A DNA stretch of 64,000 nucleotides from Flexibacter flexilis DSM 6793 (GCF_900112255.1 NZ_FOLE01000006.1:224547-288546), one strand, 5' to 3'. Shown: positions 1 through 9,161, counted from the first letter of the stretch. Numbers and translations: made by a program. Notes: a model not told the origin generated them from the letters alone.

Positions 1-1751
1 GAGATTTGGTAGCTAACCACAGGGTTACGCTCCAACGTAAGTTCTACGGTTTCCAATACGCCACCGCGCGAAACCAATACTTTCACTTTTTCGCCAATTT
101 TGCGGTTGGCCAAGTTGCTGGCAAGGTCTGAACCTACGCGATATTTGTCGATGGCAATGATTTCATCATTTACATAAATACCTGATTTGTAGGCTGGACT
201 ATTGCGAACTACCGACGTAACCACCAATTTCCCGCCCTGATTGGAAGCGTTTGCTCCCAAATAGGCTTCTTGACGTGTGGCAAAACGGTCTGTCAGTTGC
301 AAGCCTGCATAAGCCAAATACGAACCGTAGTTAATGGCATCTGTTCCCCAAATATATTTTTTGAAAAACTCGTCCATGCTTTTGCCTGCCACCAACTCAA
401 CGGCTTTTTGCATTTCTTCGTCCGTAAAACCGCGTTGTTGTTTTTTGTAATATTCTTGGTAAAGGTAACGCATCACATCGTCAAGGGATTTTGTGCCGCC
501 AGTGCTTTGCAAAATTTCTAAATCCAAAATAGTAGCCACTACGCCGCCTTTGTTGTAGTACGAAATGCTCGCATTGTTAGAGTTTTCGGTTGGGCGATAA
601 TATTTAATCCAAGCGTCAAAGCTCGATTCGGTTGCCGACTGGTAGCGGCTTCCAGGTGTGTTTTCGATATAAGAAAAATTAGAACCTACCACATTCAAAA
701 ATGCTTCTGGCGTAGTAATGCCCGCACGACGTACCAAATAATCATCGTAGTAAGCCGTGAAGCCTTCCGATACCCAAAGCAAATGCGTATAATTTTCGTT
801 TTCGTAATCGAATGGGCCTAAGGCTTTCGGACGAATGCGTTTTACGTTCCAAAGGTGGAAATATTCGTGCGCCACCAACGACAAAAATCCTTCGTAGCTG
901 CTTGGGTTTTGATAACCAAATTTGCTGGTTACTAAGGTAGTAGAGTTGAGGTGCTCCAAACCGCCGCCGCCTGTCGGGGTGTTATGCACGATAAAAGTAT
1001 AATCGGTGCAAGGGTGTTCGCCAACTACATCTTTGGCGGCTTCCGTTACGGCTTTCATGTCGGCCTGAAGGCGTGCGATGTCGTAATTTCCTTCGCCGCA
1101 CATGGCTACTTTGTGGTCGATGCCCGAAGCCGTGAAGTTAAAAATGGTTTGGTTGCCCAACTGAATAGGAGAGTCGGCCAAGGTGTCGAAATTCGGAACA
1201 TTCAACACCCACTTGTCTTTGCCAATAGGTTTGAGCGCGGTCGTGATTTCTTTCCAAGTCGCGTAAGGCTTTACGGTAAGCGTGGACGGAAGGTCTTGTT
1301 TTTTGTCCAAAAACATAAAAACACTTGCGCCGTTGAGGTAGCCTTGTGTGGCATCCACGTAGCTGGTACGCACGGTAAGTTCGTAGGCATACACGCGATA
1401 TTTTACCGAAAATTTATCGGCGTTTTGGGTTTGTACGCGCCACGTATTTTTGTTGATTTTGTCAAAACCTAAAGATTTGCCTGCGTTTTCGGCCTTAAAA
1501 CCTTCCACTTGGCGAGCGTATTCGCGCACCAAATACGAACCAGGAGTCCAAACGGCCATTTTCAAATCTACATAATCTTGTTTGAGGCCGCTCACATTGA
1601 TTTCCACATCAAAATAATGGGCGTGCGGCTCAGTTACAGAAAGCACATATTCGAGCTTTGGGGCTTGTGCGGATGTTTCGGCTTTGGCCAAAACGCTTGC
1701 TGCCAACGGAATAAGCATAAGCAAAGCTGTTTGATATAACGTTTTGAACAT
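1..1751 (-). CDS. M61 family glycyl aminopeptidase with PDZ domain (3' end cut by window edge)
   Basis: Metallopeptidase of family M61 (glycyl aminopeptidase type), probably exported. The minus-strand frame starts with ATG at 1751 and stays open to base 1, giving 583 codons; family members are around 600 residues, so only a short C-terminal piece should be missing. The N-terminus (MFKTLYQTALLMLIPLAASV) is a signal peptide. A typical M61 N-terminal beta domain follows (WTPGSYLVREYARQ). The zinc-binding motif HEYFH lies at 855-869, followed by LWNVKRIRP as in the family. The last roughly 80 residues in the window (bases 1-260) form a PDZ domain with SPAYKSGIYVNDEIIAID. It is transcribed away from the beta-CASP gene at 2042. 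Substrate is unknown; in the family it cleaves N-terminal Gly or Ala. Confidence 0.88.
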   Translation of the reverse strand, partial: MFKTLYQTALLMLIPLAASVLAKAETSAQAPKLEYVLSVTEPHAHYFDVEINVSGLKQDYVDLKMAVWTPGSYLVREYARQVEGFKAENAGKSLGFDKINKNTWRVQTQNADKFSVKYRVYAYELTVRTSYVDATQGYLNGASVFMFLDKKQDLPSTLTVKPYATWKEITTALKPIGKDKWVLNVPNFDTLADSPIQLGNQTIFNFTASGIDHKVAMCGEGNYDIARLQADMKAVTEAAKDVVGEHPCTDYTFIVHNTPTGGGGLEHLNSTTLVTSKFGYQNPSSYEGFLSLVAHEYFHLWNVKRIRPKALGPFDYENENYTHLLWVSEGFTAYYDDYLVRRAGITTPEAFLNVVGSNFSYIENTPGSRYQSATESSFDAWIKYYRPTENSNNASISYYNKGGVVATILDLEILQSTGGTKSLDDVMRYLYQEYYKKQQRGFTDEEMQKAVELVAGKSMDEFFKKYIWGTDAINYGSYLAYAGLQLTDRFATRQEAYLGANASNQGGKLVVTSVVRNSPAYKSGIYVNDEIIAIDKYRVGSDLASNLANRKIGEKVKVLVSRGGVLETVELTLERNPVVSYQI

Positions 1752-2041
1752 AAATAAAACGGATTAGTTGAAAGGCACAATATTAAGAAATTAAACACAG
1801 AACCTAAATTTAGACTTATTTTAAGCCTTGCGAAATGATTTTGGGAATTAAATGTGCTTTTGCCCGAAACTATAAGCGAATTTTATAAGTTTACGGCCTA
1901 ATGCACGACAATTATTTGTAACTTGTGAACTTTTAGGTTTTCATGGCCGCCCCCACACCTCCATTTGTTGTTGCATCATCAGGACACGATTTGTACTAAA
2001 TAGCTCACTATGAGGCTATTTTCTAAAATATATTTAAAGTA

Positions 2042-3481
2042 ATGAAATTAACATTTTGGGGAGCAGCCCGACAGGTAACTGGTAGTATGTTTTTGCTCGA
2101 ACTCGACGACGACTACCGAATATTGATTGATTGCGGTACAGAAATGGCACGCGACCGCGAAGAATCTGCTGAAATGAACTTCAGAGAAAGACAAGGGTTG
2201 TTGTTTCCGTTTGAGCCTTCTCTTATTAATTTGGTGTTGCTCACGCACGCGCACATCGACCATTCGGGCAATCTCCCGAACCTTATCCGCGAAGGTTACG
2301 AAGGTCAAATCCTTTGTACATCAGCTACTTATTCGCTTACAAAATTATTGTTGATGGATTCGGCTTCTTTGCACCGCAACAAGCTGAAAGCCATTCATGG
2401 CAGCCGCCGCAGTTCCAAACGCAGCCATCAACCGCCGCCCGATACGTCGGATATGTACTTGGAACGCCACGTGGACGAAGCCGTAGAGCGTTTTGTTACG
2501 ATTGCTTTTCAGCAACGCTTCAAAGTGCGCCACAATATGTACGTTACTTTTATCCCGACGGGGCATTTGTTGGGTGCGGCCAATATTTTGGTAGAAATAA
2601 TTGAGGAAAATGGCCAGACCAAACGAATAGGATTTTCGGGGGATATTGGTCGCCATAATTATCCCTTGTTGCCAGACCCCGCGCCATTTCCGCCAGTTGA
2701 TTATTTGATTTGCGAATCCACGTACGGCAACCGCCGCCACGAAGCCAAAGGCAAGCCAGAAGATATTTTGGCCGACGTGATTAAGCGTACTTGCATCGAC
2801 ATTCCAGGCCGTTTGATTATCCCTGCATTTAGTGTTGGGCGTACGCAAGCGTTGCTTTATACCTTGAATAAATTATATTCACAGGAAAGTATTGCACCAA
2901 TCAAAGTGTTTTCGGATAGCCCAATGGCTTTGCAAAGCACCCAGATTCATCAAAAATATGTAAAACTGCTTAATGCCGACGCGCAAGAATTTCAGGAAGA
3001 ACATGAGGAATTGTTTGATTTTGAGAACTTGCACTACGTGGAAAACATGGAGCAAAGTCGCGCCGTATCCAGTTATCACGAGCCTTGTATTATCATTTCT
3101 TCGTCGGGAATGATAAGCGGCGGAAGGGTAGAGGAGCATATTCGCAAGAATATTCAGAATCCATATTGTACTATTTTGATGATTGGTTTTGCGGCTGAGG
3201 GCACGCTGGGGTATCGCCTGACCAATGGCCAAAAAACATTGCGCATCGGAAACAAAGAAGTGCCTGTGTTGGCTAATGTGGAGCGCACGGACGTGTTTAG
3301 TGGCCATGCTGATTTGGACGACTTGTTAAGTTTTGTAAAACAGCAAAAACCGACTCAGCTACAAAAACTTTTTGTGGTTCATGGCGAATATGATACGATG
3401 TTGGCTTTCAAACAGACGCTTGAGCAAGAAGGATTTGGGCAAGTAGAAATCCCGAAGAAGGGGCAGGCCTATATTTTATAG
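2042..3481 (+). CDS. Beta-CASP metallo-beta-lactamase fold RNA-processing exonuclease-like protein
   Basis: A 479-residue MBL-fold protein of the beta-CASP branch (CPSF73/YSH1-like nucleases). The signature HAHIDHSG sits at residues 69-76 with the metal ligands H69, H71, D73 and H74. Further MBL motifs are TGHLLGAAN, GFSGDIGR, the beta-CASP SVGRTQ segment, SSSGMISGGR and, near the C-terminus, SGHAD and VVHGEYD. Known relatives act on RNA as endo- or exonucleases; the substrate here is inferred. It lies just upstream of the ribosomal protein cluster but that cluster has its own promoter about 150 bases after this stop, so co-transcription is possible but not required. No clear terminator separates them. 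Confidence 0.88.
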   Translation: MKLTFWGAARQVTGSMFLLELDDDYRILIDCGTEMARDREESAEMNFRERQGLLFPFEPSLINLVLLTHAHIDHSGNLPNLIREGYEGQILCTSATYSLTKLLLMDSASLHRNKLKAIHGSRRSSKRSHQPPPDTSDMYLERHVDEAVERFVTIAFQQRFKVRHNMYVTFIPTGHLLGAANILVEIIEENGQTKRIGFSGDIGRHNYPLLPDPAPFPPVDYLICESTYGNRRHEAKGKPEDILADVIKRTCIDIPGRLIIPAFSVGRTQALLYTLNKLYSQESIAPIKVFSDSPMALQSTQIHQKYVKLLNADAQEFQEEHEELFDFENLHYVENMEQSRAVSSYHEPCIIISSSGMISGGRVEEHIRKNIQNPYCTILMIGFAAEGTLGYRLTNGQKTLRIGNKEVPVLANVERTDVFSGHADLDDLLSFVKQQKPTQLQKLFVVHGEYDTMLAFKQTLEQEGFGQVEIPKKGQAYIL

Positions 3482-3626
3482 TGTGTTGCGTAGATGCAAT
3501 TGGAATTTTAAGCAGAATATCAAGGTTTTAGTGCCGCTATGAGAATAGCAAATAAAAAGGGGCGGTATTTGGAATGAATATTCTAAATGCCTGATAGATA
3601 GTGCGAAAAAAAAACGATAAAAATTT

Positions 3627-3654
3627 TTTGTTTGTAAATAAATTTCTACATTTG
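3627..3654 (+). promoter_or_regulatory. Bacteroidota-type promoter before rpsH
   Basis: TTTG at 3627-3630 and TACATTTG at 3647-3654, with 16 bases between, match the Bacteroidota sigma-A consensus TTG-(17-23)-TAnnTTTG apart from a slightly short spacer. Transcription should begin near 3661, giving a leader of about 37 bases before the rpsH ATG at 3698. It makes rpsH the first gene of its operon. Confidence 0.6.
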
Positions 3655-3697
3655 CACTCCCAAAATAAAAATGTATCCAAACAGATATAAAAAATAA

Positions 3698-4096
3698 ATG
3701 ACAACTGATCCGATAGCCGATTATCTTACAAGATTGAGGAATGCCATCAAGGCAAACCACAGAATTGTAGAAATACCTGCTTCTAGCATTAAGAAGGACA
3801 TTACAAAGGTATTGTATGACCAAGGGTATATTCAAAGCTATAAATTTGAAGATAATGCCGTGCAAGGTACTATCAAGATAGCTCTTAAGTATCACCCAGT
3901 AACGAAACAACCAGCCATCGTGAGCTTGGTTAGAGTAAGCAAGCCAGGCTTGCGTAAGTATGTAGGTACAGGAAACTTGCCACGTGTACTAAGTGGTTTG
4001 GGTGTGGCTGTGTTATCAACTTCTAAAGGAGTTGTTACAGACAAGCAAGCCCGCGATCTTAACGTAGGCGGAGAAGTATTGTGCTATATCTATTAA
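3698..4096 (+). CDS. rpsH: 30S ribosomal protein S8
   Basis: Full-length 132-residue S8, binding 16S rRNA helix 21 in the small subunit; in enterobacteria it also represses the spc operon by binding its mRNA. The start MTTDPIADYLTRLRNA and the C-terminal half (STSKGVVTDKQARDLNVGGE, ending CYIY) are typical of the family. It is the first gene of the block here. In most bacteria rplE and rpsN come immediately before it; instead there is a promoter and an unrelated beta-CASP gene. rplF follows 21 bases later. Confidence 0.97.
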   Translation: MTTDPIADYLTRLRNAIKANHRIVEIPASSIKKDITKVLYDQGYIQSYKFEDNAVQGTIKIALKYHPVTKQPAIVSLVRVSKPGLRKYVGTGNLPRVLSGLGVAVLSTSKGVVTDKQARDLNVGGEVLCYIY

Positions 4097-4102
4097 TCAT
4101 TT

Positions 4103-4108
4103 AGGAGG
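4103..4108 (+). promoter_or_regulatory. Strong Shine-Dalgarno site of rplF
   Basis: AGGAGG lies 9 bases before the ATG of rplF. Full Shine-Dalgarno sequences are uncommon in Bacteroidota, and most other genes in this window have none, so this site stands out and fixes the rplF start at 4118. Confidence 0.75.
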
Positions 4109-4117
4109 AATACTCAA

Positions 4118-4672
4118 ATGTCAAGAATTGGAAAAAAGCCGATTGACCTTCCAAAAGGCGTAGAGGTATCGGTATCGGCTTCAAACGAGGTTACAGTAAA
4201 AGGACCTAAAGGTGCATTGTCGCAAGCGGTTGATTCTGATATTAAAGTAGAGGTAGAAGGTGGCCAATTGGTGCTTACTCGCCCTACTGAACAGAAAAGA
4301 CACAAAGCCATGCACGGTCTATATCGCTCTTTGTTGGGAAACATGGTTAAGGGCGTAAGTGAAGGTTATACCATTAAGTTGGAATTGGTGGGTGTAGGTT
4401 TCAAAGCTGCGATGACAGGTGCAAACCTTGAAATGAGCTTAGGTTACTCTCACAACATCGTAATGACACTTCCTCAAGAAATTAAGGCAGGTGCTGTTAC
4501 TGAAAAAGGTAAAAACCCAGTAGTTACATTGGAAGGAATTGACAAGCAATTGATTGGCCAAGTGGCTGCAAAAATCCGCTCGTTACGTCAAGTAGAGCCT
4601 TACAAAGGTAAAGGTGTTCGCTTCGTTGGTGAGGTGGTTAGAAGAAAAGCTGGTAAAACTTCCGCTAAATAA
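4118..4672 (+). CDS. rplF: 50S ribosomal protein L6
   Basis: 184-residue L6 of the large subunit, located near the factor-binding site. It has the two characteristic duplicated alpha/beta domains: N-terminal [12 protein letters not shown] through [19 protein letters not shown], then GVGFKA and the C-terminal [15 protein letters not shown] motif followed by RRKAGK. The length is normal. It is preceded by a perfect AGGAGG ribosome-binding site and followed 8 bases later by rplR, so the genes are one transcription unit. Confidence 0.97.
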   Translation: MSRIGKKPIDLPKGVEVSVSASNEVTVKGPKGALSQAVDSDIKVEVEGGQLVLTRPTEQKRHKAMHGLYRSLLGNMVKGVSEGYTIKLELVGVGFKAAMTGANLEMSLGYSHNIVMTLPQEIKAGAVTEKGKNPVVTLEGIDKQLIGQVAAKIRSLRQVEPYKGKGVRFVGEVVRRKAGKTSAK

Positions 4673-4680
4673 TAAGCAAA

Positions 4681-5031
4681 ATGCCAAGTAAAAAAGAACT
4701 TAGAAGACTAAAAATAAAGGCCAGTATCCGTAAAAAAGTAAGTGGTACTGCTGTCAAGCCTAGACTATCTGTTTTCAGAAGTAACGTTCACATCTACGCG
4801 CAATTGATTGACGACGTAAGTGGCCGTACTTTGGTGAGTGCTTCCTCTTCAGAATTGAAAGATGTGAAAGCACCTAAAGTGGAGCTATCAAAATCGGTAG
4901 GCCAGAAAATCGCTGAAAAAGCTGTAGCTGCTGGCGTTTCTGAAGTAGTATTTGACCGTAATGGCTATTTGTATCACGGTAGAGTAAAAGCATTTGCTGA
5001 AGGTGCTCGCGAAGGTGGGCTTAAATTCTAA
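4681..5031 (+). CDS. rplR: 50S ribosomal protein L18
   Basis: 116-residue L18, which brings 5S rRNA into the large subunit. The basic N-terminus, the segment [18 protein letters not shown], and the C-terminus [20 protein letters not shown] are family hallmarks. It sits between rplF and rpsE in the standard spc order, 5 bases before rpsE. Confidence 0.97.
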   Translation: MPSKKELRRLKIKASIRKKVSGTAVKPRLSVFRSNVHIYAQLIDDVSGRTLVSASSSELKDVKAPKVELSKSVGQKIAEKAVAAGVSEVVFDRNGYLYHGRVKAFAEGAREGGLKF

Positions 5032-5036
5032 AAACA

Positions 5037-5555
5037 ATGTCTCAAATCAATCTGAAATCTGTAAAATCAAGCGATATTGAGCTGAAAGAAAAAGTTGTGG
5101 CTATCAACCGCGTTGCAAAAGTGGTAAAAGGTGGTCGCCGTTTCAGTTTCTCTGCTATTGTTGTTGTTGGCGATGGTCATGGCGTAGTAGGTTACGGTTT
5201 AGGTAAAGCTAACGAAGTAACAGACGCAATCACTAAAGGTATCGACGACGCAAAAAAGAACTTAATTAAAGTTCCTATTCTAAAAGACACAGTTCCACAT
5301 GAAATGCACGGTAAGTACAGCGGTGGTTTTGTTCTTTTGAAACCAGCTGCTAAAGGTACTGGTATTATTGCTGGTGGTGCGATGCGTGCCGTATTGGAAA
5401 GTGCTGGTATTAAAGACGTTTTGGCGAAATCAAAAGGTTCTTCTAACCCACACAACGTAGTAAAAGCTACTTTCGATGCACTTGCTCGTATGCGTGACCC
5501 ACAAACAGTAGCACAGCATCGTGCAGTTTCCTTGACTAAAGTATTTAACGGGTAA
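5037..5555 (+). CDS. rpsE: 30S ribosomal protein S5
   Basis: 172-residue S5, a small-subunit protein involved in decoding accuracy and mRNA helicase activity. The N-terminal double-stranded RNA-binding domain ([28 protein letters not shown]) and the C-terminal domain ([33 protein letters not shown]) are intact. Standard position between rplR and rpmD. Confidence 0.97.
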   Translation: MSQINLKSVKSSDIELKEKVVAINRVAKVVKGGRRFSFSAIVVVGDGHGVVGYGLGKANEVTDAITKGIDDAKKNLIKVPILKDTVPHEMHGKYSGGFVLLKPAAKGTGIIAGGAMRAVLESAGIKDVLAKSKGSSNPHNVVKATFDALARMRDPQTVAQHRAVSLTKVFNG

Positions 5556-5563
5556 TTTCAACG

Positions 5564-5743
5564 ATGGCAAAGGTAAAAATAACGCAAGTGCGTAGCACTA
5601 TCGACAAATCCCACAAACAAAAAGCAACCATCGTTGCTTTGGGCTTGGGTAAAATCAACAGAAGCGTAGAGGTAGAATATACTCCTCAAATCGCTGGTAT
5701 GGTGAATAAAGTTAATCACTTAGTAACTGTAACAGAATTATAA
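5564..5743 (+). CDS. rpmD: 50S ribosomal protein L30
   Basis: Short 59-residue L30 of the large subunit. It begins MAKVKITQVRSTIDKSHKQ and contains the family core ATIVALGLGKINRSVE. It starts 8 bases after rpsE and ends 2 bases before rplO, in the standard spc order. Confidence 0.95.
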   Translation: MAKVKITQVRSTIDKSHKQKATIVALGLGKINRSVEVEYTPQIAGMVNKVNHLVTVTEL

Positions 5744-5745
5744 TC

Positions 5746-6192
5746 ATGAATTTACATACTATCAAACCAGCCGCTGGTTCTACAAAGAACATCAAACGTG
5801 TAGGACGTGGTTCTGGCTCAGGTAAGGGTGGAACTTCGACACGTGGTCATAAAGGTGCAAACTCACGCTCTGGTACAAAACAGAAAATGGGTTTTGAAGG
5901 TGGTCAAATGCCTTTGCAACGCCGTGTACCTAAGTTTGGTTTCACAAGCCCTAACCGTGTAGAATACAAAGTTATCAACCTTGATGCTTTGCAAACACTT
6001 GCTGATACATATAGCCCATCTGTAATTGATACAGATTTCTTGAAAGAGCATGGCATGATGTCTAAGAACGATTTAGTAAAAGTTCTTGGTCGCGGCGAAT
6101 TCAAGGCTAATGTTGAAGTAAAAGCTCACGCTTTCTCAGCTACAGCTGTAGCTTCTATCGAGAAAGCTGGCGGCAAAGCTACTGTTCTCTAA
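5746..6192 (+). CDS. rplO: 50S ribosomal protein L15
   Basis: 148-residue L15, an assembly protein of the large subunit. The Gly-rich basic N-terminus (KRVGRGSGSGKGGTSTRGHK), GFEGGQMPLQRRVPKFGF and the C-terminal segment with VKVLGRGEFKA are typical. It overlaps nothing and is followed 8 bases later by secY, the usual partner. Confidence 0.97.
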   Translation: MNLHTIKPAAGSTKNIKRVGRGSGSGKGGTSTRGHKGANSRSGTKQKMGFEGGQMPLQRRVPKFGFTSPNRVEYKVINLDALQTLADTYSPSVIDTDFLKEHGMMSKNDLVKVLGRGEFKANVEVKAHAFSATAVASIEKAGGKATVL

Positions 6193-6200
6193 ATTTTTGT

Positions 6201-7523
6201 ATGAAAAAGTTTATCACAACGCTTAAAAATATCTTCTCTATTGAAGATCTAAGAGTCAGAATTATCAATACTCTGTTGTTTTTGGGTATCTTCCGTTTGG
6301 GTTCGTACATCGTGCTTCCTGGCGTAGATGCTAACAAACTCGAAGGCAATACCTCTGGTATTTTCGGGCTTTTGGACACGTTTTTAGGCGGTGCGTTTAG
6401 CAATGCGTCTGTTTTTGGTCTAGGTATTATGCCATATATCACTGCTTCGATTATCGTGCAGTTGCTTACGGTGGCCGTGCCTCATTTCCAAAAACTACAG
6501 AAAGACGGTGAGTCTGGTAGAAAAAAACTCAACCAAATGACTCGCTTCCTGACTGTATTAGTAACATTAGGGCAGTCTGTTGGCTACGTTACAGCTACCA
6601 TCCCTGCCGACGCTATTGACCCTTATTTTGGTAAAACCCTTTTCGTTGCCTCTTCCATGATTACGCTTACAGCAGGTACAATCTTCTGTATGTGGCTTGG
6701 AGAAAAAATCACCGAAAAAGGTATTGGTAACGGTATTTCGATGCTAATTATGATTGGTATCATCTCTCGTTTGCCAGGTGCCATCATCAAAGAAGCTGCT
6801 TCTCGTAACATGGACGGTGCGTTAGTATTCGTTCTGGAGCTTGTAGTATTGTTCTTTGTGGTAATGGGCGTAGTAATGCTTACGCAAGCTACTCGCAGGA
6901 TACCTGTTCAGTATGCCAAACAAGTAATTGGTAACAAAGTATATGGTGGCCAACGCCAATTCATTCCTTTGAAGGTAAACTCAGCAGGTGTTATGCCTAT
7001 CGTTTTCGCTCAATCCTTGATGTTTATTCCTGCGATTGTAGCGACTGCCTTCAGAGAAGAAAGCGAAGTTGCGGGCTACATTGGCTCTACTTTCGGCGAT
7101 CCTTCGTCTTGGCAGTATAGCCTTACTTTTACCGTCTTGATTATTGTTTTCACATTCTTCTATACGGCTATTTCGGTGAATCCAAACCAAATCGCTGAAG
7201 ACATGAAACGTAATAACGGCTTTATCCCAGGTATAAAACCAGGAGAACAGACATCCGATTATATTGCTAATGTGATAGACCGAATTACTTTGCCAGGTGC
7301 TTTTTTCTTGGCAGCAGTAGCCATCCTTCCTGCATTGGTAACGCAATTGGGCGTGAGCAGAGACTTCGCTCAGTTCTTTGGGGGAACATCTCTTTTGATT
7401 ATGGTTGGTGTTGTACTTGATACTTTACAACAAATTGAAAGCTATCTACTCATGAAACACTATGAAGGATTGATGGAAAGCGGCCAATTCAAGGACAATG
7501 ACCAAAACGTAATAGTAGCCTAA
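6201..7523 (+). CDS. secY: Preprotein translocase subunit SecY
   Basis: 440-residue SecY, the pore subunit of the SecYEG inner-membrane translocon. Ten hydrophobic segments are visible. Family motifs include GIFRLGSYIVLPGVD in the first segment, the plug/TM2 region LGGAFSNASVFGLGIMPYITASIIVQLL, GIGNGISMLI, and the cytosolic loop INPNQIAEDMKRNNGFIPGIKPG-like stretch around residues 328-350. It lies between rplO and map, the usual arrangement. Confidence 0.96.
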   Translation: MKKFITTLKNIFSIEDLRVRIINTLLFLGIFRLGSYIVLPGVDANKLEGNTSGIFGLLDTFLGGAFSNASVFGLGIMPYITASIIVQLLTVAVPHFQKLQKDGESGRKKLNQMTRFLTVLVTLGQSVGYVTATIPADAIDPYFGKTLFVASSMITLTAGTIFCMWLGEKITEKGIGNGISMLIMIGIISRLPGAIIKEAASRNMDGALVFVLELVVLFFVVMGVVMLTQATRRIPVQYAKQVIGNKVYGGQRQFIPLKVNSAGVMPIVFAQSLMFIPAIVATAFREESEVAGYIGSTFGDPSSWQYSLTFTVLIIVFTFFYTAISVNPNQIAEDMKRNNGFIPGIKPGEQTSDYIANVIDRITLPGAFFLAAVAILPALVTQLGVSRDFAQFFGGTSLLIMVGVVLDTLQQIESYLLMKHYEGLMESGQFKDNDQNVIVA

Positions 7524-7528
7524 GGTTT

Positions 7529-8320
7529 ATGTCGCAAGAAAAGCAAGGTATTAAATACAAAACCTTAGAGGAAATAGAACTGATACGTTTAAGCGGTGAT
7601 TTGTTAGGCCGCACGCAAGGTTTGGTTTCTAAGACAATAAAATCTGGAATCACGACCAAGTCGCTTGACAAATTAGCTTACGAGTATATTTCGGATAACG
7701 GAGCTCATCCTTCTTTTAAAGGTTATAATGGCTTCCCTTATTCACTCTGTATCTCCGTTAATGATGTTGTAGTTCATGGAATGCCCAGCGATTATGAAAT
7801 CAAGGACGGAGATATAGTTTCTGTAGATTGCGGTGTTTTGCTCAATGGCTTTCATGCCGACAGTGCCTACACTTACCCTGTAGGGAATGTGAAGAAAGAA
7901 ACAATGCAACTTCTTATTGACACGAAAGCCTCTTTATTTTTAGGAATAGAAGCGGCACAAGCGGGAAACCGTACGGGAGATATAGGAAGTGCAGTACAGC
8001 AATTCGTAGAAGCCAAAGGATATTCCGTTGTAAGGGAATTAGTTGGTCACGGATTAGGACGCAGTTTGCACGAGAGTCCAGAAGTTCCCAACTATGGAAA
8101 GAAAGGCAAAGGTACTATGTTGAGCGAAGGCTTGGTGATTGCCATTGAGCCGATGGTCAATTTAGGTAAAAAGCAAATATTTCAAGATAGAGATGGCTGG
8201 ACAATTCGCACGGCAGACCGCAAACCATCAGCTCATTTTGAGCATACGATAGCGATTGTCGAAGGCAAACCACAAATCCTAACCACATTTCAATACATAG
8301 ACGAAGTATTCCAATTTTGA
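7529..8320 (+). CDS. map: Methionine aminopeptidase type I
   Basis: 263-residue enzyme that removes the initiator methionine from new proteins. The pita-bread fold motifs are present: the early [20 protein letters not shown], the substrate His in VVHGMPSD, metal ligands in [33 protein letters not shown], and the late Glu residues in IAIEPMVN and EHTIAIVEG. It starts 5 bases after secY and ends 1 base before infA, so it belongs to the same operon as in many bacteria. Confidence 0.96.
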   Translation: MSQEKQGIKYKTLEEIELIRLSGDLLGRTQGLVSKTIKSGITTKSLDKLAYEYISDNGAHPSFKGYNGFPYSLCISVNDVVVHGMPSDYEIKDGDIVSVDCGVLLNGFHADSAYTYPVGNVKKETMQLLIDTKASLFLGIEAAQAGNRTGDIGSAVQQFVEAKGYSVVRELVGHGLGRSLHESPEVPNYGKKGKGTMLSEGLVIAIEPMVNLGKKQIFQDRDGWTIRTADRKPSAHFEHTIAIVEGKPQILTTFQYIDEVFQF

Positions 8321-8321
8321 T

Positions 8322-8540
8322 ATGGCAAAACAGACTTCTATCGAACAAGACGGCACTATCGTGGAGGCTCTTTCTAACGCTATGTTTCGAGTAGAGTTAG
8401 AAAATGGACACCAAGTAATTGCCCACATTTCTGGCAAGATGCGCATGAACTACATTAAGATTCTGCCTGGCGATAAAATCAAATTAGAGATGTCGCCTTA
8501 CGATTTAACAAAAGGCAGAATCGTTTACAGATACAAGTAA
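8322..8540 (+). CDS. infA: Translation initiation factor IF-1
   Basis: 72-residue S1-fold factor that occupies the ribosomal A site during initiation. The sequence ([37 protein letters not shown], and the terminal GRIVYRYK) matches IF-1 along its full length. Its ATG lies 1 base after the map stop codon, suggesting coupled translation. rpmJ follows. Confidence 0.97.
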   Translation: MAKQTSIEQDGTIVEALSNAMFRVELENGHQVIAHISGKMRMNYIKILPGDKIKLEMSPYDLTKGRIVYRYK

Positions 8541-8597
8541 AATCGTAGAGGTACAGCTGTGAAGTTGTATCTTATTCCATTCAAATCAACTCAGGCA

Positions 8598-8714
8598 ATG
8601 AAAGTAAAAGCTTCAATTAAAAAACGCAGCGTGGACTGTAAAGTCATCAGACGCAAAGGCAAACTGTACGTTATTAACAAAAAAAATCCTCGCTATAAAC
8701 AAAGACAAGGATAA
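8598..8714 (+). CDS. rpmJ: 50S ribosomal protein L36 (zinc-free form)
   Basis: 38-residue L36, [20 protein letters not shown] then [18 protein letters not shown]. The zinc ribbon of classical L36 uses three Cys and one His; here only C14 remains and the other ligand positions are Ser, Asn and Tyr. This is the C-minus form, which is normal in Bacteroidota. It lies between infA and rpsM, 12 bases before rpsM. Confidence 0.95.
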   Translation: MKVKASIKKRSVDCKVIRRKGKLYVINKKNPRYKQRQG

Positions 8715-8726
8715 TCATTTTATACT

Positions 8727-9104
8727 ATGGCTAGAATTTCAGGAGTAGATATTCCAGATAACAAGCGCGGTGAAATCTCCTTAACCTATATTTTCGGTAT
8801 AGGCCGCAGCTCTGCAAAGGCTATACTTGCTAAAGCAGGTGTAGATGCAAACAAAAAAGTAAGCACTTGGACTGAAGATGAGGCTAATGCCATTCGTGCT
8901 GTCATCGGTGCTGAGTATAAAACGGAAGGTGTGCTTAAATCTGAAGTTCAGATGAGCATCAAACGCCTGATGGACATCGGTTGCTACCGTGGCCTTCGTC
9001 ACCGTAAAGGTTTGCCTTTGCGTGGACAACGTACTAAAAACAACTCACGTACTCGTAAGGGTAAACGTAAGACAGTAGCCAACAAGAAAAAAGCTACTAA
9101 GTAG
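8727..9104 (+). CDS. rpsM: 30S ribosomal protein S13
   Basis: 125-residue S13 at the small-subunit head, contacting L5 and the P-site tRNA. It starts [20 protein letters not shown], has [14 protein letters not shown], and ends with the basic tail [20 protein letters not shown] plus further lysines. First gene of the alpha-type block (rpsM-rpsK-rpsD-rpoA-rplQ). Confidence 0.97.
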   Translation: MARISGVDIPDNKRGEISLTYIFGIGRSSAKAILAKAGVDANKKVSTWTEDEANAIRAVIGAEYKTEGVLKSEVQMSIKRLMDIGCYRGLRHRKGLPLRGQRTKNNSRTRKGKRKTVANKKKATK

Positions 9105-9136
9105 TAAGTAATCATTGACCGATTATAGATGGCATG

Positions 9137-9161
9137 AGTGCTGGCTTTGCTGGCACTTTTT
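9137..9161 (+). terminator. Hairpin with T-run between rpsM and rpsK (attenuator-like)
   Basis: A 9-base-pair stem (AGTGCTGGC / GCTGGCACT, two G-T wobbles) with a TTT loop is followed by five T. It has the form of an intrinsic terminator but lies inside the ribosomal protein operon, 34 bases before the rpsK ATG. It may attenuate expression of the alpha-type genes or be a processing or protein-binding site; the function is inferred only from shape and position. Confidence 0.5.

Noticed and set aside
951..1472. Plus-strand open frame of 173 codons
   Set aside because: Antisense shadow of the M61 peptidase, which has clear motifs on the minus strand.
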